Both the position numbers and the translations under genes were made by a program. The notes under the pieces are model-generated. The model searched no databases. It saw only the letters and a program-made list of their open reading frames with translations, and had not been told where the DNA came from. This document shows positions 46,725 to 57,625 of a DNA stretch of 64,000 nt, piece after piece. Origin of the DNA: Pezicula radicicola (taxonomy: Eukaryota > Ascomycota > Leotiomycetes > Helotiales > Dermateaceae). How positions within the stretch are numbered: position 1 is the stretch's first letter; each line of letters begins with the position of its first letter. The stretch is from NCBI GenBank assembly GCA_003008705.1, contig PDUO01000042.1:2057-66056 (forward strand), read 5' to 3'.

Positions 46725-47700
46725 ATGTTCTTACTTAACAATTTCGGTAACCTAAAGGAAGCTTTCCCAGGGGCGAAGTATGATAAACTTGAGTCTAACG
46801 ACTCTAACAACTCATATTTCGAGAGAAATAGAGAGGCCATTCTCAAATGTGTTTTCTTGATCATTAACCCGGGGGTCTTCGTTGCAGCTGTTATTCTCTT
46901 TGTGCTATCGAGGAGTTAGCAATGTCAAGCTCAAAAAGGGGTGTTCTGTAAGTTTATGATCCACCTTCATATAAGGTAAAAACTACTAAAATCTGTCACA
47001 GCACCTGCATCTGATGCGGTCGAATATTACAATGTTCAATTCACTAGCGGAACTGGTCAAAATCATACTATATATCATAGTATTCCCAACGAAGAGAATG
47101 AAGCAGCATGAAGGAAATTTTTATCAGGTATGAACATCGGTCTCTTGGGGATACACTAGATATTAACCTCGCACTTTTTATACTGTAGTCGCTGTTATCA
47201 AGGTTTCCAAAGCAGCCGCAGAGAAGTTCGATGTACCAGCAATCTACCTCGAAGCTGAACCCGATTATTCCGTGACTGGTTTAGATGTATTTCATCAACT
47301 TCACTGTCTTGTAAGCTGACTTCCTTGTTTATTATATTTATCAATTAGACTAACATGATGTTAATTTGTTTTTTCTTTTTGCGGTATCATGTTCAACGAC
47401 GATTATACCCAGCATTTTTTGGATACAAAAATGTAACAAGTCCAGAGAACCAGTGGCACACCAGTAAGAGTCTCTACTCTGGGAGGTTTTAAATGAAGTT
47501 ATCTGACATTACATTAGATCACTTTCTCAACTATCTTGTGCAAGGAGTTATGTGTAGTGCTGATATCTCGCCAATATCCTGAAGCAATGACAATTTTCAC
47601 GATGAACCTGTTCCTGATCCTAAGGTCCTTCATACACGTAGGAATTTCGAGAAGATCTAGGAGTGGTCAAAACAACATCTCGAATATTCATGTATAAATA
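46725..47700 (+). pseudogene. DUF3328 (UstYa-like oxidase) pseudogene
   Basis: Exon-like blocks 46725..46947, 47002..47127, 47189..47310, about 47349..47463 and 47518..about 47700 follow one another with GT-AG junctions and consistent phase. They show the family layout: cytoplasmic N-terminus, one membrane segment (about 46855-46910), a segment beginning DAVEYYNVQF, the first motif HQLHC at 47293-47307, and a second motif region at 47518 where the expected His-Cys reads His-Phe. In-frame stops lie at 46917 (TAG), 47109 (TGA), 47580 (TGA) and 47658 (TAG), two of them where the family usually has Trp. UstYa-type proteins oxidise and cyclise ribosomal peptides (ustiloxin, cyclochlorotine and phomopsin pathways). 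This copy is not functional. Confidence 0.78.
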
Positions 47701-48074
47701 AAGGTATCCTTCTACTAGGGGGTTGATACTACCCATGACGGTTTAGATATTACCTTGACTTAATATTTCTAAGATATAGGAATAGATCTCTTCTACTATA
47801 ACCTTACTCTGTTCCTCCTATAAAACATCTTATAGCTCTTTAGTAAAATACTATATCTACTCTACATATTCAAATGTCTTTTTTAGAGAATTGCATGCAC
47901 GACTCATGAATACAACCTGGAGAATTAACGAGTTCTAATTATAAAAACTATTAAAGAAACGAAGAAGTCATCCTCTACTATTGTCTTTGCGAATATTTAT
48001 AATTTAGAAGCAGTAGTATAGAGTACTCAAGTAAAATCGAGCTAAAACTATCGCTACCATAACCTGCTCACGAG
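47701..48074. other. AT-rich spacer
   Basis: AT-rich (about 47740-48060) with mild RIP-like character and no coding potential. 3' flank of the S9 peptidase gene. Confidence 0.4.
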
Positions 48075-50060
48075 CTATGAGAGGTGTATCTTCAGAAAGC
48101 TCACTATCCTCGACAACAAATCCTCAATATGCTTCCTCTCCTTAAAAGAGTGACCCTCTCTCGGATAAGTCACGAACTCAAAAGGTAATCCCGCTTCATC
48201 CAATGCTCGTCTAAAGCCCCAAGCCTGTGTAATCGGTACGCGTTCATCCTTCTCACCATGTAGGATTAGCAATGGAGGAATTCTACCCTCTTTGGAAGCT
48301 TGCTTAAACTCCCAGAGTGCGGAACCGGCTCTGGTTCTCAGGTCATTCTTTTCCAAGTTCCAAAGTGAGCCACCAGCTGTCTCCGCTTGCATGTATCCAA
48401 TGTCGGACGTTAAGACCATAGTGTCCCAATCAGTAACTCCCGCGCCTGCTATCACGCCCTTGAAATGCCATCCCAGCCCATGTGTCCCGTTCCGTACTGC
48501 TGACAAGTATGAGAGGTAGCCACCTTGTGACCAGCCTCCCGCTACAAGTTGAGTCTTTTCTGCATAGCCCTGAACAATAGCATGCTGCGTCATAGCCACT
48601 ATGTCAGGCTCATCATATATTCCCATGCCGCCCTTCATATAACTAGCGAATCGTTCGCCTCTACTGCTACTACCGCGGTAGTTGGGGATTAAGATACCAA
48701 AGCCTTCTGTCAATAGGCATGGTATCGAAAAGTGTAGCGGATCCCATTTGTCGAAGGCGTCGGTGTAGCGACTATATGGTCCACCGTGGATGAGTACAAG
48801 GGTAGGTAGAGGTTTCTTTGGCTTGCCATCCCGATCTGCATGCTGTGTTGGTGTGAGATATAAACCATCCAGCCTCTCCTTGCTATCTAGAGTCTGACAC
48901 TCGAGAAATGCACAATTGCCAAACTTTTTATCGGCGAACGTGCTGCCGTGATCGGATAGTTGTATCGTTTCGCCAGATGCTGTGATGGAAAACACCTCGG
49001 TGGGATTATTGACATCCCCTCGCGCTATTGCAAGTACGATTTCTTTGGTGGCTCCCTTAGGGACGATATCGAATTCAACAATCTTCTTCTTCTGGTTGAA
49101 TAAGATTCTGCCATCGAGAAATCGTAACTGGTCTTCCATGTCTTGCTCAACAAATACAAGAATATCTTTATTGGCTTTGGTAAGATCCATCGCACAGTTC
49201 TCCTCGCCGTAAGAAGTTTTTCGATATGTGCATTCTTCGTCTGAAAGATTGATTGAGTACACAGCAAACCCCGAGGTGTCCTCTTCTGGGATGTTGTTGG
49301 TCAAGAAATACAACGCTGAATCTAACCAAGTGAGGCTGGATGCTCCTCTAGGGATATGGCAAACCTCCCGAACCTCTCCATCTGGGACTTGTAGAATTGA
49401 AATGCTGCCACCATGTAAAAATTTACTCTCAATATGTGGAGTACGATGTATTACGATTGCAATTTCGGTACCATCATCGTTCCAAGAAAAGTCTGCAACG
49501 TGAGCATCATTATTGAACAAGGACTCGATTGTTCCTTGCTCAAGGTCGAGGAGGCTTAAGGTGGCATACTCCCAATCCTGGCCCCAAACCCGAGCATCAT
49601 CTTTAGCTTCCTCTCTAGCCTTCTTCTCCGGTGACTTCTCCGGAGAGGACATGAATGCAATATACTTCCCATCAGGACTGAACTCGAATTTTGTGATGGG
49701 TTTCTCATTCTCTGCTGGGGTGATGGGCTTCGGTTCATGTTCATCCGCACCCAACTCTAAAAGGTAGATTGCATATGCCTTGTCCTCTTTACCTCGGTCG
49801 GAGATGAAGGCAATGGATTTGCTGTCCGGCGACCACTGGGGCATTCGATCATTGTAGGATTCGCTGGTAAGCTTGCGCGCCGATTTTTGAACGTCGATAT
49901 CTGCGATCCAAATGGATGGACAGATATGCTCGCCTTTCTTGTGATGCCATTTGAGTCTTGTTGAATAGGCAACTGATTTTCCATCCGGTGATAGCTTCAG
50001 TCCCATTGGAATAAGCAGATCCAAAACATCTTCAATCGAGACCTTGGATGCTTCAGCCAT
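48075..50060 (-). CDS. S9-family prolyl oligopeptidase-like serine peptidase
   Basis: A single-exon 661-aa protein. I chose the ATG at 50060 (MAEASKVSIEDVLDLL) because the frame further upstream opens only with GTG. The N-terminal beta-propeller shows WD40-like PD40 blocks (LSPDGKSVAYS, WSPDSKSIAFISDRG, FSPDGKYIAFMSS). The C-terminal alpha/beta-hydrolase shows LVLIHGGPYSRY, the nucleophile in AGGWSQGGYLSYL, the acid in LHGEKDERVPITQAWGF and the His in REGHSFKER. This is the acylaminoacyl-peptidase/dipeptidyl-peptidase-V type. There is no signal peptide, so an intracellular role in peptide turnover is likely. Confidence 0.92.
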   Translation of the reverse strand: MAEASKVSIEDVLDLLIPMGLKLSPDGKSVAYSTRLKWHHKKGEHICPSIWIADIDVQKSARKLTSESYNDRMPQWSPDSKSIAFISDRGKEDKAYAIYLLELGADEHEPKPITPAENEKPITKFEFSPDGKYIAFMSSPEKSPEKKAREEAKDDARVWGQDWEYATLSLLDLEQGTIESLFNNDAHVADFSWNDDGTEIAIVIHRTPHIESKFLHGGSISILQVPDGEVREVCHIPRGASSLTWLDSALYFLTNNIPEEDTSGFAVYSINLSDEECTYRKTSYGEENCAMDLTKANKDILVFVEQDMEDQLRFLDGRILFNQKKKIVEFDIVPKGATKEIVLAIARGDVNNPTEVFSITASGETIQLSDHGSTFADKKFGNCAFLECQTLDSKERLDGLYLTPTQHADRDGKPKKPLPTLVLIHGGPYSRYTDAFDKWDPLHFSIPCLLTEGFGILIPNYRGSSSRGERFASYMKGGMGIYDEPDIVAMTQHAIVQGYAEKTQLVAGGWSQGGYLSYLSAVRNGTHGLGWHFKGVIAGAGVTDWDTMVLTSDIGYMQAETAGGSLWNLEKNDLRTRAGSALWEFKQASKEGRIPPLLILHGEKDERVPITQAWGFRRALDEAGLPFEFVTYPREGHSFKERKHIEDLLSRIVSFLKIHLS

Positions 50061-51221
50061 GATGTTTGGTTGCCTGATTCTAGGATGCTGCGATGTTCCT
50101 AGTTTGAGTTCTGTCACTTGTTTGAGAGTGATAGATATCGACGTCTATCACCAATATTGGGACGATGCGTATGAGGAAGTTGGGTACATCTGATGTTGAT
50201 ATGAAAAAGATAAAGAGGAGCAGCGGATGAATTTGGAGAGTGATTATGTTGTAGGCTGACCCCGCGATCCGACAGGGGTGGGTTTTGCCGGTGGCAGTTG
50301 GGGCCCAAGATAGGGGAAAGCTCGGTTAACTTCACCGCTTTCTAGGTAGGCGAAGCCTGTATTTCAGGGGAATACAGCCTATAATTGAGGGCAGATAAGC
50401 CTGTAATTTAGGTCACCAACAATAAGCTATAAATGTTTATCAAATAAACAGTGTTCGAAATAAGAGATGCAAAGGGCAATAAATAGCTAGATCTTGAAAA
50501 GCCTTATATTATGCGGTATAGCATCGCCCAGCATACAAGGGCTCTAATGAAACCACGCTTTCATTCGGAATTCTTGCGTGTGCAGAAGAAATCGGATGGG
50601 GTACTATAGATTAATCATGATGGGATCAACTTAGTTTGGATGATCAAGATTAGAAAGGTGTTAATAATTAAGTCATATACAGTACTGTACGTACATAGGC
50701 ACTCAATTCTCCTATAATAATTTACTTCCATAAATCATAACATCGTACTTAAGCTCTCACTATACCATTTATAAAGAGCAAGATCAGATATTTAAAAGGG
50801 CTTGCTAAGAGGGATTGTGCTACGTGATCTCGCTTCTTCAGGCAACCTTCCCCCTTATTGCCTCCACTGACTTGCTTTGGCCTAGAAATCAGGGGAGGCA
50901 CGTTATGTGATGTTCCAAGTGCGCTTTCCAAATTTTCATAATGACATGATTGATTCCTCTTCCTCGATCCTTCTATGATCTACGTGCCACTTTATCTCCA
51001 CCTTGGAATCGGTTCTAAGATGAAGCTCATATCCACCATTAAAAATAGAGCCTTTTTGAGTTATCCGGAATCCTAGAATTCCACTGCATGATCGACGGAT
51101 TCATTTCCATTCAGACTGTGTCCTTCAATAACCATGATCCTGCCACCACTTACAAACATCTCCAAACTGTTCCAGGCGTCTGCGAAATCTCCTTCGGCTG
51201 TTATGGAAGCATTCCTCCTCC
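50061..51221. other. Intergenic spacer
   Basis: Promoter of the S9 peptidase at the left. A short stretch at 50351-50364 (cgaagcctgtattt) is shared with the MITE-like element at 41161-41174. No gene is seen. Confidence 0.45.
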
Positions 51222-51743
51222 TCAAGAGGTACCCGATCCACCCAAATAGCAAATAATAGTCTCTCCATCAGGTCTGAATTTCTTGAACTCCAAACTGAAA
51301 GCTCGAATCACCTGAAAATAATCCTCCCACTTCCCCTTCGCAAGCCCACAGCCGATGTTATGCGGGAAAGCAACCTTAGTCACTAATCGATGTTCCTCCT
51401 CAGAAAGCCAAACGAGAAGTTCATTCAGAGCAGATTTGAAGAACTGGAGTCGATTTTGGGTAGAATCATTCCATTTGTTTGGGCGTCCTGGTCTGATCTG
51501 GGCCATGAGACAGGCTATATGCGGTCCAGAGATAGAAGGACCGGGAGAGAAAACAGCGCATGTTCCGATGTCAGATTTCAGAGTTCGATTGTAAGGATTA
51601 CAGTAGGGAAATTTGGCGGTGATGGCTTCTGCGAGTCCTTTTTCAACGCCGTTGCAGATGATGGTGTTTGTTTGTTGCGCAATTATCGTATCTGGGGTTG
51701 TGTACGTGAGAATATCCTTTTCGACGATTCTGAGGGATGACAT
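51222..51743 (-). CDS. Macro-domain (ADP-ribose-binding) protein, Poa1-like
   Basis: A single-exon 173-aa protein with an ATG at 51743. The sequence IVEKDILTYTTPDTIIAQQTNTIICNGVEKGLAEAI fits the first strands and ligand loop of a macro domain. VTKVAFPHNIGCGLAKGKWEDYFQVIRAF matches the diagnostic PxxIGCGLAGGxW loop of the Poa1/Appr-1''-p phosphatase branch. These enzymes hydrolyse ADP-ribose-1''-phosphate or remove ADP-ribose from proteins. The first Asn/Gly loop is divergent (NTIICNGVEKGL), so activity is not assured. Confidence 0.75.
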   Translation of the reverse strand: MSSLRIVEKDILTYTTPDTIIAQQTNTIICNGVEKGLAEAITAKFPYCNPYNRTLKSDIGTCAVFSPGPSISGPHIACLMAQIRPGRPNKWNDSTQNRLQFFKSALNELLVWLSEEEHRLVTKVAFPHNIGCGLAKGKWEDYFQVIRAFSLEFKKFRPDGETIICYLGGSGTS

Positions 51744-52221
51744 TGTGTTTGAAGGCGAATCTTTTCTTTCTAGTAAGTAGATGTTATAGGACAGTTGAGT
51801 AGATGGGAAGATTTTGACGGACTTTACTCTTTATGTATCTAGGTATTCACCAAGGATAACCATCGAAGACACCAGAAATGGGGTTGGGGTCGGAATCATG
51901 TAAATGGAAAGAGGTTGATTTCTACAGACGAATAGGACGTTCCAGAAATAAGATGCTCAAACAAAGAAATCCACTATTCTTGAATAGGAAGGCACAGTAC
52001 ATGCGAATCTTCGCAACACTTATATATCGTACTAAGCATTGAACCCTATAGCAATTGTGACTATTACGCTAAATGGCAGGACACAGTATGGTTAATCTCA
52101 CTGGAAACTGCGTAGTACATACAGAGCCTTTTGGTTGCAAATATGGAAAATTTGGGATCCTAATTCCTTCATCGCGTCCGTATTAGGTACAGTCCAAATG
52201 CCCATGACGTACGCGTTGCCA
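51744..52221. other. Intergenic spacer
   Basis: Upstream region of the macro-domain gene and 3' flank of the NmrA-like gene, both minus strand. Nothing else recognised. Confidence 0.4.
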
Positions 52222-53453
52222 CTATGGCTTTCCCTCCCAGACCTTAGCAAGAAATTCCTCAATATGAGTGAACTTATAATCAGGAAAAATTTGGTTAAAT
52301 TGATCCGATCCAGCCCACGCACCCTTCCCACTGCTTATAAGAGTGCCAATGAGAACAGTTTTCAGCATGCTTGCAAGCTGATCCCCAGTAAAGCTTGGGT
52401 GAGGCGTTTCCAGTGTCCACGATGCCGTGAGATTTCCATTTTCAAGATCTTCTAGTTTCACCTTATCAATGGTAAAAGGACTACCTGTAATCTCGTGTGA
52501 ACAACTCAATGTTTGGTTATGGATAGGTTGAGACATACCTCGTATTTTCTCACCAATCTCAATAATTTGTGAGACGGTGACTCTGTTGCCACTGATACCA
52601 CCAATCACTGGCCACTCGCCATCGTAGTCGACTGCTCTTGCAACAACCGCAGCAAGATCCTGGACTGTAGTCAGAGTCATGATAGCGTCATAACCATCAA
52701 CGACAATTGCACGCCGGTGTTCGTAGTCAATGAAGGTATTCAGCGGGGTCAGATGTTTGGCCGTCTTGTATGAGGCAGCTAGATAGTCCAAGAACAGACC
52801 TGGTTGAAATAGGGTATATTCGAGAACCTGAGGAGTGGGATTAGAGCAAGTATGAAGGTCGAAGAGGGTGAGATGAAATCCTTACTTTTCCATTTTCGTT
52901 CACTTTCTTCAGATATTCTTTGATCTCGTCTTTTCCTCTCCACCAAGGCATGGCTACTGTTCCCGAACTTTGAATCTGTTAGATACCACCATTGTACCAT
53001 AGATCATTGTTAACTTACCTTCCCCATTCGCTTGGTGCAAAGCGCTTCACGCCAGCAATAATGGCAGCATCTATCAGATTCTTCTGGCCCTTGTTTTCTG
53101 GATCCGTCAGGAGCTGGATGAAAGACAAGACAGTGTGAACTCCCCGCAGGACTTCAACGAGGTTGCTCTTGTTATTATAATCTACAGCACGCCAGCTGAC
53201 TTCAGACGTGCTGTTCCCCGAGGAAGCTTTCTAGACTACATTAGTAACACAGTAGTGGATAACACGAAGTCTCCGGGTTGCTCTCTTCTCACATTCCTAC
53301 TCAAGATAGTTATCTCGTGCTTCTTCGTAGCTACCAAAGCGTCGATGACTTCCTGAGCAACTTCTGTAGGGAAATGTCAGCGTAATTTGTTACTGTAGTT
53401 TGAATACAGAGTATCGTACGCCCTGAGCCACCAGCCACTGCGATCTTGACCAT
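52222..53453 (-). CDS. NmrA-like / isoflavone-reductase-type NAD(P)H oxidoreductase
   Basis: Six exons, 53453..53420, 53363..53293, 53230..53019, 52967..52886, 52827..52539 and 52484..52222, give 316 aa, and the cumulative phase closes exactly. The last intron (54 nt) is a multiple of three without a stop, so its retention would silently add 18 residues. The N-terminus carries the nucleotide loop IAVAGGSGQVAQEVIDAL. WRAVDYNN, LIDAAIIAGVKRFAPSEWG and TLFQPGLFLDYL follow, typical of the NmrA/PCBER-like extended SDR family. It probably reduces an aromatic or secondary-metabolite intermediate, or acts as a redox sensor. It opens the group of metabolite-type genes running to 60.4 kb. Confidence 0.85.
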
Positions 53454-54650
53454 TTTGGTTTACGGTAAAGTTTTAAGATGGGCGGAAAGAATGATGGGTG
53501 TAAAATGAGTGAAATTGATGGGCTCTACTCACTATCATAATATTAGGAATAACCTCATTATATAGACCTGAATGAGGGCACCGGAACTCGATTGGTACCA
53601 ACTAGTTCTAGCCTGTCACTGTGCAATTCGACTATGAGGTGAGGCTCTTCTTGCCTTGAAATCCACTGCAATTGAGAGTGAAGTGCCCAAAGAGCAGCCA
53701 GGTTTCAAGCGTTATGCCTGCCGTTCGGCCAATAAGGATTGACTTTCGGGTCCCGAAAGGTTGCAGGGGGTGCTCCCGGGAGCGCCCCTTAGCTTCTAAG
53801 CGACTACCTAATTCTGACATCGTTTTGAATCCTGAGATTGTGTCAGGTTAGATTCTAACATCGTCTTCCAATAATAATTTTCCTAACGCCATATAGTGCA
53901 TGTTAAACATGATAGTGGATAGCTACCTAGTCCTTGTAAGGTATGGCATGTTTTTCATCGAGCTGGTGAATGATATACAAATGTAGTATTGAAAAAGATC
54001 TAAAAGCCTATCACCCACTTAGATAGATGCACATGTCTGCTAAACACTCGAGATTAAACTGAATATTCTTTGATTTCGGACTTCCCTCGATGTCAAACTT
54101 CCCTTGACTACAAAGCCCGTAGTGGTGAGTGAGCGAGCCAACGCCAAGATGACCACAAAATCGATTGCCAACCCCTCGCCGAACTAGACTATAGTAATTG
54201 ACTACGGCCGAGAGATATAAAGCACTCACAAAATGCCTGTTGCTGATCTATATTTCTGTAGGTGCGCAATTCGGGGCCGGGGTGGATGTTTCGTTGGATG
54301 TGAGTGATAGAAACCCATACTAGCTGAACCACTTCACTGTCAACGCGAGGAAACGAATTCGTTACGCGGTGCAGCTAGTTGAGAATATGCTCGATATCGC
54401 TCTGGAGAACACATTGTGAGCGTTTGAGATCCAGATACCAATCGTGGATGAGGTGGAGGCAGAAGAGATGGACCTTATCAAGGGGCGAAAAGAAACGAGG
54501 CATTGCTGTTGACATCAATGGTATTATGCGTTAGACAAACTACGTATTAGAAGGGCAGACCAGCTAGACACACCGTAGAGGGTTGCCAAGTTTTGTAATT
54601 AACATACAACCATCCAAGACACATAACATCGGCAAAGAGTCCAACGCCGG
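53454..54650. other. Intergenic spacer with possible coding remnant
   Basis: About 54300-54480 on the plus strand reads as a short protein-like string (RKRIRYAVQLVENMLDIALENTL) ending in a stop and without a domain, perhaps a decayed gene fragment. The remainder is non-coding. Confidence 0.35.
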
Positions 54651-55907
54651 TTAAGAATCTAAGCTCTCGTTCAGTATACTGAGTCTAGACCTCAAGATTC
54701 TGACAATCCTCGAATGCTCACTTCGCAGCCATGCTCCTAGATTCGAGCATAAGCTAGCCACGCCGTTGGCAGAGGATTCGCCGGAGCCTTGGGAAGTAAA
54801 GAGGTCAATCAAATTGGCTGTCTTCTTAAGTTCGCTCAAGACCAACTGGTTTCTGAAGGCGGCCTGCATATTCTGGTCCTCGATTTTGAAGATACCCATT
54901 GAAATAGGCACATGTGAGACGGCAAATCCGGTTGATTGAGCCAGTGTGGGTGGGCTCTTCGTACCTGCGCCGGCTGCCGTCCCAGATGGCGGCGGCGAGG
55001 ATGAAGACACGCCGCAGGAGGTTGATGAAGCAGCCAATGCTGAGCATCGGGGCCCCCAGGAACTGCTGTTGGTCCACTCAGCCGCCTGCTGGTACCAGAT
55101 CAGTATACGGGAGATAATGGATGCATGGACCATAACCCGATGTCCAGATTTAGCACAGTGACATTTCAGAACCCGGCTAAGACGGTCAATAGCATCTCTG
55201 TTGAAATGCAGCACCTCATCTAATTTTGCCGAGACAGTATCCAAATTGGCTTCGGGCGCGTGAAGAGAAGGACTGGGACAAATCAAGTCCCGTAGGATCT
55301 CGTATGACCCTCGAGGGCAGCTATGAGCCTCGTAAATGTCGGAGTTTGGTCTCACGTTGTTGATGGGCTCCCGTACGGAAGCTGAGATTCGACTTTCTAG
55401 GGCGGAACCCTTTGGGGTGGAGATAATCTCTAGGTCGGGCCCCCAGCTGTCGAGTGGAGGCCACTCATCGAGGGATATTGGGTTAAAAAAAGGCAGGTCA
55501 GGTTGATTCTGTTCATTGATGCTTAACGTAGTGTTGATGCCACAAGGAAAAGGAATAATGTCGGTAACTAGATCCGAGAAATTGAGCTGTGCAAATTCGT
55601 TGGCATCTTGGGACTGTCCAAAACCCAAGGTTGTATGATTGTTGCGACTCTCGGTAGTCATATGCTTCTTGCACGACAAGCTGGTGGCCGCGTCAAGGTC
55701 GACACAAGGCCTTTTCCGCGACGGTTTGCCAGCCTGGCGTGATATCCCATAAACACAAGTCAGACCAAGGGCAACGCAGCGACCGCATTCTGGTTGACCA
55801 CGATCACATTTGACCTTGCCAGTTCCACAGTCATCGCAAGAGGATCGCAGCTTCAAGGCTTCAGATCTAGGAATTGGAGTCGTGGTAGGCATTGGAGACG
55901 CAGACAT
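54651..55907 (-). CDS. AflR-type Zn2Cys6 transcription factor
   Basis: A single-exon 418-aa protein. The zinc cluster at C24, C27, C34, C41, C44 and C51 is preceded by KLRSS and followed by YGISRQAGKPSRKRP, the arrangement typical of AflR-like regulators of secondary metabolism. The C-terminal part contains HASIISRILIWYQQAAEW, VPISMGIFKIEDQN and QLVLSELKKTANLIDLF, matching the AflR C-terminal domain. Such proteins usually control the cluster they sit in, so the NmrA-like enzyme, methyltransferase and MFS carrier around it are candidate targets (inference). Confidence 0.87.
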   Translation of the reverse strand: MSASPMPTTTPIPRSEALKLRSSCDDCGTGKVKCDRGQPECGRCVALGLTCVYGISRQAGKPSRKRPCVDLDAATSLSCKKHMTTESRNNHTTLGFGQSQDANEFAQLNFSDLVTDIIPFPCGINTTLSINEQNQPDLPFFNPISLDEWPPLDSWGPDLEIISTPKGSALESRISASVREPINNVRPNSDIYEAHSCPRGSYEILRDLICPSPSLHAPEANLDTVSAKLDEVLHFNRDAIDRLSRVLKCHCAKSGHRVMVHASIISRILIWYQQAAEWTNSSSWGPRCSALAASSTSCGVSSSSPPPSGTAAGAGTKSPPTLAQSTGFAVSHVPISMGIFKIEDQNMQAAFRNQLVLSELKKTANLIDLFTSQGSGESSANGVASLCSNLGAWLRSEHSRIVRILRSRLSILNESLDS

Positions 55908-56697
55908 GACTTGCTCTTTATACGGACTGCTTGCAATGGACTGTACTGGTGTACCAGGGGGTAGAGTTACTAATGGTTGATATGTCGACGTCTGAGGCTA
56001 GAGTAGAGTCCCATTTTGTCATCTCTGGTCGCCTATACAGCCTTGTAGCGCAACTTTCTTACTTGCCCTCTTATTGACTCTACGAAACTTCGTACTGACT
56101 GTCAGCTGTTGGGCTTATCCGTGTTAGGGCCTCTATATTTTATTTACTCAAAGTCAGTTGTAGAATCTAGATGATCTTATAAAATTATTGTTAAACGTAA
56201 AAGTCATGTGACTAGGTACGTTTGCTCCGTCTCCCCTGGCTTGACTTCAAGCTTTCTTTACGCACTATTCAGGAACTATTCAATCTTGGTATAGCTTATT
56301 TGAATACAGTACGACTGTTGAAAAGTAAAGCATGTTCTGGTCTCTTTGTAAACTGCAATCTCTTTGTAATAGAGGTTTATAAGGCTTTTATAGAGCTTAG
56401 TTGCCATATTATTAGTCGGACAAAATAATTTTACCTTAGAGAATAATGTACTTGACAGTATATCTTTGCTATGGACACCATGAATCATTGCAGGTTGTTG
56501 GAATCCAGAAGTAAAGCATCAATATTAATTCCTGGTTTAGTACAGCAATAACATCTTCAGAAAATTGCGTGCTGGTTGATTCGAACCGAGAATCAAAGAA
56601 GTAAGCACGTCGCAATGGTCTTATGGTTAAGTTTCGGTAGTTATCAATCCAATTCTGAAACTCTTATATAGTATAAGTTGCCATGGATGAAAAATAT
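55908..56697. other. Intergenic spacer
   Basis: Promoter of the AflR-type gene and 3' flank of the methyltransferase gene. A GGTTCGAAT-like string near 56575-56590 was examined as a possible tRNA and rejected. No gene is seen. Confidence 0.4.
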
Positions 56698-57625
56698 TCA
56701 CTTCAACCTTTCCACCTCAAATCGAAGTCTCCGAGTGTTAGTGTCATCCCATATCCTCTTCTTCTGTTCAATTCCCAACCCAGCATCTAAGCTGGCACGG
56801 ACAGACCACTCGCTTCCAGTAGCTTCCCCAACTTCTTTCCATAGCTTCTCAAAGCTAGAAGCATCATGCTTGAACATTTTGCTTCCTGAAGCCTTTGGTA
56901 CCTGACCCGGCTCTAGACTTCCTACCTGCTGGCCCAACACCAAAACGCCCTTCTCCTTCTTCAATAAATCAACTATTGCCTCACAAGCTCTCTTTTGACC
57001 ATCCCAGTCAAACAGATGCAGAAATAGTCCTATATGAACCACATCCATTCTACCCTGTAATTGTTTGAGTGGACCATCTCCATCGAAAATATCTGCAGAC
57101 ATAAAATGTGCGCCTAACGTGTCTCGATCTCTAAATAGTTCGTACCCTAATTCAATGAACTCAGGTTGAAGTTCAGCTCCCCAAATATTGGCCGCTGGTG
57201 CTCCATCATGCACTAGCTTTCTGATATCCTGCGCAAAACAACATCCGATATCAAGGAAGGAAGCCCCGTTTTTGAGACGTTCAAGCACAGACTGGTAGGA
57301 TGGAGATCGGCAGAGACTGAGATCGATGAATCGTAATTGACCAACACATGGGTACGGATGAATCTCCCAAGCACGGTCGCGCTATGAAGTCAATCTGTCA
57401 GTGCTGGTTTTTAGGGCTGCAGAATGAAGATCGGGATCAACATACCAATTCAAGAATATGGGGAATTACGCTATCAGGCGCTACGTGGCTATAATTCTCG
57501 AGTAGATCTCTTTGGTCATTAGATACGTTTTCGAGGGTTGGTGTGTACCATCCCACTCTTTTGTCGCGACTTCCCATTCTCAAGTTCTCCTCCTTTTGCT
57601 CAGCCCACGTTTCCGTTTTTGACAT
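56698..57625 (-). CDS. Class I SAM methyltransferase, AusD-like
   Basis: Two exons, 57625..57446 and 57381..56698, give 287 aa (GTATGT donor, TAG acceptor, phase 0). The N-terminus is GWYTPTLENVSNDQRDLLENY. The exon junction gives an RDRAWEIHPYPCVGQLRF block that is highly typical of fungal AusD/trt-like methyltransferases, followed by the SAM-binding loop FLDIGCCFAQDIRKL. VHIGLFLHLFDWDGQ and VLVLGQQVG complete the core. Known relatives O-methylate meroterpenoid or polyketide carboxyl groups, but many are uncharacterised. It lies between an AflR-type regulator and an exporter-type MFS, all on the minus strand. Confidence 0.87.

Noticed and set aside
56560..56660. tRNA-like GGTTCGAATC string
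   Set aside because: No matching A-box, acceptor or anticodon arm could be folded around it on either strand.
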